Assembly: GCA_002337215.1 (NCBI GenBank)
Contig: DDFO01000037.1
Coordinates: 12,244 to 23,750 of the forward strand
Origin: Phycisphaerales bacterium UBA1926
GTDB lineage: Bacteria; Planctomycetota; Phycisphaerae; Phycisphaerales; UBA1924
DNA: 11,507 bases
Direction of reading: 5' to 3'
The position numbers and the translations under genes were made by a program. Under the pieces are notes generated by a model, which had not been told where the DNA came from, did no database searches, and was given only the letters and a program-made list of their open reading frames with translations. Positions 8,054 to 11,507 of this stretch are shown piece after piece. The number at the start of each line of letters is the position of its first letter. The stretch's first letter is position 1.

Positions 8054-8127
8054 CGTCTGCTCGTCGGGCCTCATGCCCATGTGTCCCGCTCGGTCGCGTT
8101 CAGTCGGTCTCGGGGAGCCACCCGGCT

Positions 8128-10200
8128 TTACAGCCGACCCCGGAGCCCCGGAACGCGGAACTCGAACTGGAATGTCTGCTCGTCCTCAAGATCGGCGGGG
8201 TCGACGAAACGCATCGTCACCCGTACCATGGTCGGCCAGGGCCACTCCCGCTCGACGTCGTCGTCGTCGCCGGCGAGATAGTCGTTTGTGCCATCCGAGT
8301 CGTTCTGATCCGCCTGGCTGTTCAGGTTCCAGTCGCGGTAGCTGTAGCCGAAGCAATACTGCAGGATGTTCTCATCACCCATCGGCGTGGTCAGCGACTG
8401 ATTGTCGCGCACCCAGACGAGATCGATGATCTCCTGATCGATCCCGTCGTACCCCGCCGCCGTCGACGATGCCGTCTGATTAACCGCGCGGTTGCCATCC
8501 TCAAACGAACTCGCGGGGAAGGTGCCCGCGAGCGAGAAAAGATCGTCCTGGGTCGTGGGATCGTCGAGCAGATCCTCGGTGCCGAATTCGGTGCCGAAGC
8601 CATCGACGACGATCTCACCACCGGCGGTCCGCCGCAGGCCGTGCCAGATCTGCTGGCCGTAGTTGGGCGAGGTCGTTCTGCGGTCAACAATCCCGAAGCT
8701 GAACTCGACGATGAACTCGGTGCAGCGGGGCACGAAGACGCTCGAGGCGAGCATCTCCTGATCCGCCTGCTCGATCGCCGCCTGGCGGCGGACTTCGGGG
8801 TCGTTCGATTGCGTGCCGTCGTCGAGGTACACGCGCGGGGGCACGTCCTCGTACCGCACCCGCTGACCGGTTGCCTGCGGGGGTGCCGACCCCTCGTAGG
8901 GCACGCTCGGCAACGCGTCGAGCATCCACCGCTGCTGCGCCTGTGCAACAAAGCTCGGGTCGGCCGCGTAGATCCCGCCCGACTGGAAATCGATCTGCGT
9001 TGTGCCGACGTAGGGGTTCCCATCGATGTCGAAGCCGACACGCTGCGTGTCCAGATCGCTCCGGGTGTACGCGCCGCCAACGAACGCGGACGCGGGGTTG
9101 ACCTGAGCCGGCGTGAGTTCCTGCAGCGACCCGGTGTTGTAGACCGTGTTCACAATCCGGCGGCGGATCTCGCCCAGGTCGGTCACCGCGACATCGACCA
9201 CACCAGACATCGGCAGAGGTCGAACGAGGGTGCCGTCCACACCGTTACCAGCGAGCATGGACAGCTCGTTCAGGCGGATCGAGAACCCGTTGGGCGGGTT
9301 GTCGAAGACCTGCACGCCCGACGTCGGCAGCGCGAGAAACTCGTACGGCTGCGTCACCGCGATCGACTTGAAAATGCTCTGCGTCGCCGGTCCGAGGGCG
9401 ACCTGGCGCGACGAATCAGCGACCCGGTAGTACTCGGCGTCCTGCTCGCGGGGGCGGAGCTCGAACACGTTGCTCGGCAGATTCTGCACCCCCGACGATC
9501 TCGGGACCAGCAACGTCACGTGCCGCAGCAGCGACCAGTTGCTGGCGAACTCGTTGGGATTCACAACGCCGAGCGCCGAAGGCCGACCGAGTCGGCTGTC
9601 GACCATCGAACCATCAACCATGATGTTCGCCATCATCTCATCGAGGCGGGGGCGGGCGTACCGCGTCGTGTAGTCCGGCGCGTCGGGGTCCGCGCCAAGA
9701 TCCTCGGGCATCTGCTGGCCGTGCCCGTAGTAGATCCGCGCGACGTCGGCGCGGGCGACCAGATCGGGGTGCAGGGGCGTCCGACGGCTGGTGAAATCAC
9801 CCCTGCTGAAGAACATCAGTTCATCGATCCGCCGCGGGCGAGGGTTCGGGTCGGTGACCGTCAGCCCGACCGCATGCGGCGTCGGGTTGATGCCGCTGTA
9901 GTCGTTGGAGATCTCGTTGCGGATCACCATGAACCCGTTCTCGCGCACCATGTTCTCGAAGTCGCTGCGCATGACGCGCTCGACCCGGGCGGCGAAGCGG
10001 TTCAGGTTGCTCACCTGCCGTCCGTTGGTGACCGTGTCGCCCACCGAGGCGAAGATGGATCCCATCACAACGCCGATGATCGCGAGGATCGCGATCGCGA
10101 CGATGACCTCCGCGAGCGTGAACGCGCGGCGGCCGGAACCCTGTCGCCCGGCAACACAGACACGCGCGGACTCAGCCTTGTTTCTGCTCATTCGGCTCAC
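8128..10200 (-). CDS. GspJ/PilW-like minor pseudopilin, enlarged (690 aa)
   Basis: Start is GTG at 10198-10200, which overlaps the TGA of the preceding gene as GTGA; a GGAG lies eight bases upstream. An ATG at codon 4 is possible but its spacing from that site is long. The stop is TAA at 8128-8130. The leader is 26 residues, then the prepilin junction A26|F27-T-L-A-E31 with Glu at mature position 5, then the hydrophobic helix to about residue 51. The residue before the cleavage is Ala, not the usual Gly. Downstream, the R-V-E-R-V-M-R-S-D-F-E-N helix and L-M-F-F-S-R-G (128-134) resemble the GspJ pattern. The C-terminus has WPTMVRVTMRF (655-665) and a final FQFEFRVPG strand, like the LPRAVRVTL-type end of GspJ. 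Classical GspJ is about 200 residues, so some 400-500 extra lie mainly in the middle. An acidic patch (G-D-D-D-D-D-V) precedes the C-terminal strands. Predicted partner of the I- and K-like proteins at a pseudopilus tip. Confidence 0.8.
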   Translation of the reverse strand: MSRMSRNKAESARVCVAGRQGSGRRAFTLAEVIVAIAILAIIGVVMGSIFASVGDTVTNGRQVSNLNRFAARVERVMRSDFENMVRENGFMVIRNEISNDYSGINPTPHAVGLTVTDPNPRPRRIDELMFFSRGDFTSRRTPLHPDLVARADVARIYYGHGQQMPEDLGADPDAPDYTTRYARPRLDEMMANIMVDGSMVDSRLGRPSALGVVNPNEFASNWSLLRHVTLLVPRSSGVQNLPSNVFELRPREQDAEYYRVADSSRQVALGPATQSIFKSIAVTQPYEFLALPTSGVQVFDNPPNGFSIRLNELSMLAGNGVDGTLVRPLPMSGVVDVAVTDLGEIRRRIVNTVYNTGSLQELTPAQVNPASAFVGGAYTRSDLDTQRVGFDIDGNPYVGTTQIDFQSGGIYAADPSFVAQAQQRWMLDALPSVPYEGSAPPQATGQRVRYEDVPPRVYLDDGTQSNDPEVRRQAAIEQADQEMLASSVFVPRCTEFIVEFSFGIVDRRTTSPNYGQQIWHGLRRTAGGEIVVDGFGTEFGTEDLLDDPTTQDDLFSLAGTFPASSFEDGNRAVNQTASSTAAGYDGIDQEIIDLVWVRDNQSLTTPMGDENILQYCFGYSYRDWNLNSQADQNDSDGTNDYLAGDDDDVEREWPWPTMVRVTMRFVDPADLEDEQTFQFEFRVPGLRGRL

Positions 10201-11507
10201 TGGCTGAACTCCATCGTGAAGACATCGGTCGGGACCTGCGGCGTGAAGACGATCTGGCGGAGCTTGCCGATCCGGGCGGCCTCGCGACCCGAGTAGCCGC
10301 TGCCCGCCTGGTTCAACGCGTCTGTGAATGTCGGAAAGACCGAGTTGCGAACAAACGCGGGCTCGACCCGGAGATCGACATAGCCCGCGCCGTCGTTGAC
10401 CGAGAGCACTTCCACGACCCTCCGGACCACGCCCAGGTTGTCAACGAACTTCTGGCCGACCGCGGCGAGCGGCCGAATGTCCTCGATCCGCGTCGCGGTG
10501 CCGACCTGCGGATCGCCGCCGCTCTCGCTGACGCGGATGCCGTCTCTGAGCACATCGTTGCCGAGATCGAGCGAGGCACGCGATTCCGGTCTCGCCGGAT
10601 AATCCGCGGCGGGGACAGGGCCCGCGACCGCACTCATCGGGACGGCATACTCGCCCGTTCCGTCGCTCGTCGGGAGACCCGTCGCGTCGTCTCGGCTCAC
10701 GGGGAACACGCCGTTGGCGCCGTTCCGAAGCAGTTCCGAGAGCGACTGGCCGGCACCGACGCGGATGCCCGTCGAGATACGTCGCACGAAGACAACGATC
10801 TGGACATCACCGCTGGGTTGACGCCGAGGCACGAAGTCCCAGACATACTGGGGACCGTCTTGCCGGGCCGCACCGCCGTTGGTGACCGCGGAATAGGGCC
10901 GGGGATATAGACGCGCCTGCACCGGGAGGTCGGCTTGATCGTTTGAGATGCTCGCCGCGTCCCGCTCTTCGGGATCACGGAATCGGACGCCACCGGTCTG
11001 CCGGTACGTGGTGAGCAAACCTCCACCGATCGCGACGGTGTTCGGCCGATCGGCGAGCGTCCGGGTCGAACTCCAGTTCCAGTCCGCCTCCCAGAGGTAG
11101 GAGTATCCGTTCAGGGGGTTGAATCGCCCGCTCCCGTCGGTCCCGATGTTCGGGTTGGAAGGGTTAAACGCGGGATCCATCCCGAAGATCGGCTCCGCCC
11201 CTCTGGTCGGATCGAACCCGTCCGGCACGCCGTCCCCGTTCCCGTCGAGCCCGTTGTCGTCCGGATCGTTGGGGACCCGGTCCCCGTCCAGGTCGGGCTC
11301 GTCGCGGTCGGCGACGCCGTCCTGGCTCAGCAGTTCGTACGCGATGTCGGGGTTCGCGCGGATCTGGTCGCGGATCGCGCCGGACGCGACGCCACCTCGG
11401 ATCACGTCGGTTGCGTCGCGCTGCTGGCTGATCACCACTGGGAAGACCGAGGCGAGCCCGAGCAGGCCCACGCCCAGCACGAGCACCGCGATCAGCACCT
11501 CGATGAG
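10197..11507 (-). CDS. PilV/GspI-like pilin-family protein with calcium-loop-like insert (5' end outside window)
   Basis: 436 residues are visible, ending in TGA at 10197-10199. The visible part begins L-I-E-V-L-I-A-V-L-V-L-G-V-G-L-L-G-L-A, the class III prepilin helix with its invariant Glu (codon 11499-11501). The leader and the Gly-Phe/Met-Thr part of the cleavage site therefore lie just beyond 11507. The GTG at 11496-11498 encodes Val inside the helix and is not the start. The GVGLLGLA helix is most like PilV of type IV pili. Position before J- and K-like genes fits GspI; both belong to one superfamily. Visible residues 63-101 are an Asp/Asn/Gly-rich calcium-loop-like segment. Classical PilV/GspI proteins are about 120-200 residues, so this one is much enlarged. 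Its last codons overlap the J-like start. Expected location: inner membrane, then periplasmic pilus or pseudopilus tip. Confidence 0.8.
   Translation of the reverse strand, partial: LIEVLIAVLVLGVGLLGLASVFPVVISQQRDATDVIRGGVASGAIRDQIRANPDIAYELLSQDGVADRDEPDLDGDRVPNDPDDNGLDGNGDGVPDGFDPTRGAEPIFGMDPAFNPSNPNIGTDGSGRFNPLNGYSYLWEADWNWSSTRTLADRPNTVAIGGGLLTTYRQTGGVRFRDPEERDAASISNDQADLPVQARLYPRPYSAVTNGGAARQDGPQYVWDFVPRRQPSGDVQIVVFVRRISTGIRVGAGQSLSELLRNGANGVFPVSRDDATGLPTSDGTGEYAVPMSAVAGPVPAADYPARPESRASLDLGNDVLRDGIRVSESGGDPQVGTATRIEDIRPLAAVGQKFVDNLGVVRRVVEVLSVNDGAGYVDLRVEPAFVRNSVFPTFTDALNQAGSGYSGREAARIGKLRQIVFTPQVPTDVFTMEFSQ
10209..10212 (-). promoter_or_regulatory. Shine-Dalgarno-like GGAG inside the I-like gene, for the J-like start
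   Basis: GGAG on the minus strand is eight bases before the GTG at 10198-10200 and lies within the last codons of the upstream gene. With the GTGA stop/start overlap it suggests translational coupling, and it supports GTG over the ATG three codons later. Confidence 0.55.
11205..11321 (-). other. Thrombospondin type 3-like Asp-rich repeat region in the PilV/GspI-like protein
   Basis: A 39-residue run contains repeated D-x-D-G-D and D-G-N-G-D-G-V-P-D-G-F-D units, the pattern of TSP3-type calcium-binding repeats in bacterial surface proteins. It begins soon after the N-terminal helix (visible residue 63). Calcium binding is inferred, not shown. Confidence 0.65.

Noticed and set aside
8000..8080. 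A 25-codon minus-strand reading frame beginning with ATGGGCATG upstream of the K-like start
   Set aside because: It has no ribosome binding site of its own that I can see, overlaps the K start in another frame and encodes nothing recognisable.
6418..10296. A 1292-codon plus-strand reading frame spanning both the K-like and J-like genes
   Set aside because: It crosses two well-supported minus-strand genes and their spacer. The composition is shadow-like and there are no domain motifs.

Overview
The window is G+C-rich bacterial DNA, and every gene I can support lies on the minus strand. Three features suggest the Planctomycetota, most likely Phycisphaerae: very large pseudopilin-like proteins, an Ala-Phe-Thr-Leu type prepilin junction after an arginine pair, and a Tat-exported sugar isomerase-like TIM-barrel protein. 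This assignment is an inference from protein style; the window holds no marker gene that proves it.

In transcription order (high to low coordinates) there are three consecutive pilin-like genes. The first is a PilV/GspI-like protein whose first codons lie beyond the right edge (10197-11507). The second is a GspJ/PilW-like protein of 690 residues (8128-10200) that starts inside the stop codon of the first. The third is a giant GspK-like protein of 2394 residues (856-8040) with its own strong ribosome binding site. The I-J-K order matches the minor pseudopilin block of type II secretion systems, whose products form the tip complex of the periplasmic pseudopilus. All three are much larger than the classical proteins, and each carries Asp/Asn-rich segments. 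In the K-like and I-like proteins these match calcium-binding loop patterns. The most remarkable object is the K-like protein: the two Asn-Leu-Asn motifs that mark the classical GspK fold are both present but about 1,470 residues apart, as if a very large extra region had been inserted into the GspK head.

Downstream, 51 bases after the K-like stop codon, lies an intact tRNA-Pro (anticodon UGG) at 731-804. It is followed by a 91-base spacer and then a Tat-signal TIM-barrel protein of the sugar phosphate isomerase/epimerase type that runs off the left edge (1-639). The spacers before the tRNA and before the isomerase-like gene share a similar GTAT/GATA-CAGTCTGTC element, perhaps a promoter core.

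Coverage is almost completely coding and no non-coding stretch exceeds 100 bases. I see no mobile element, CRISPR array or convincing intrinsic terminator. Long plus-strand reading frames opposite the pilin genes look like codon-bias shadows.
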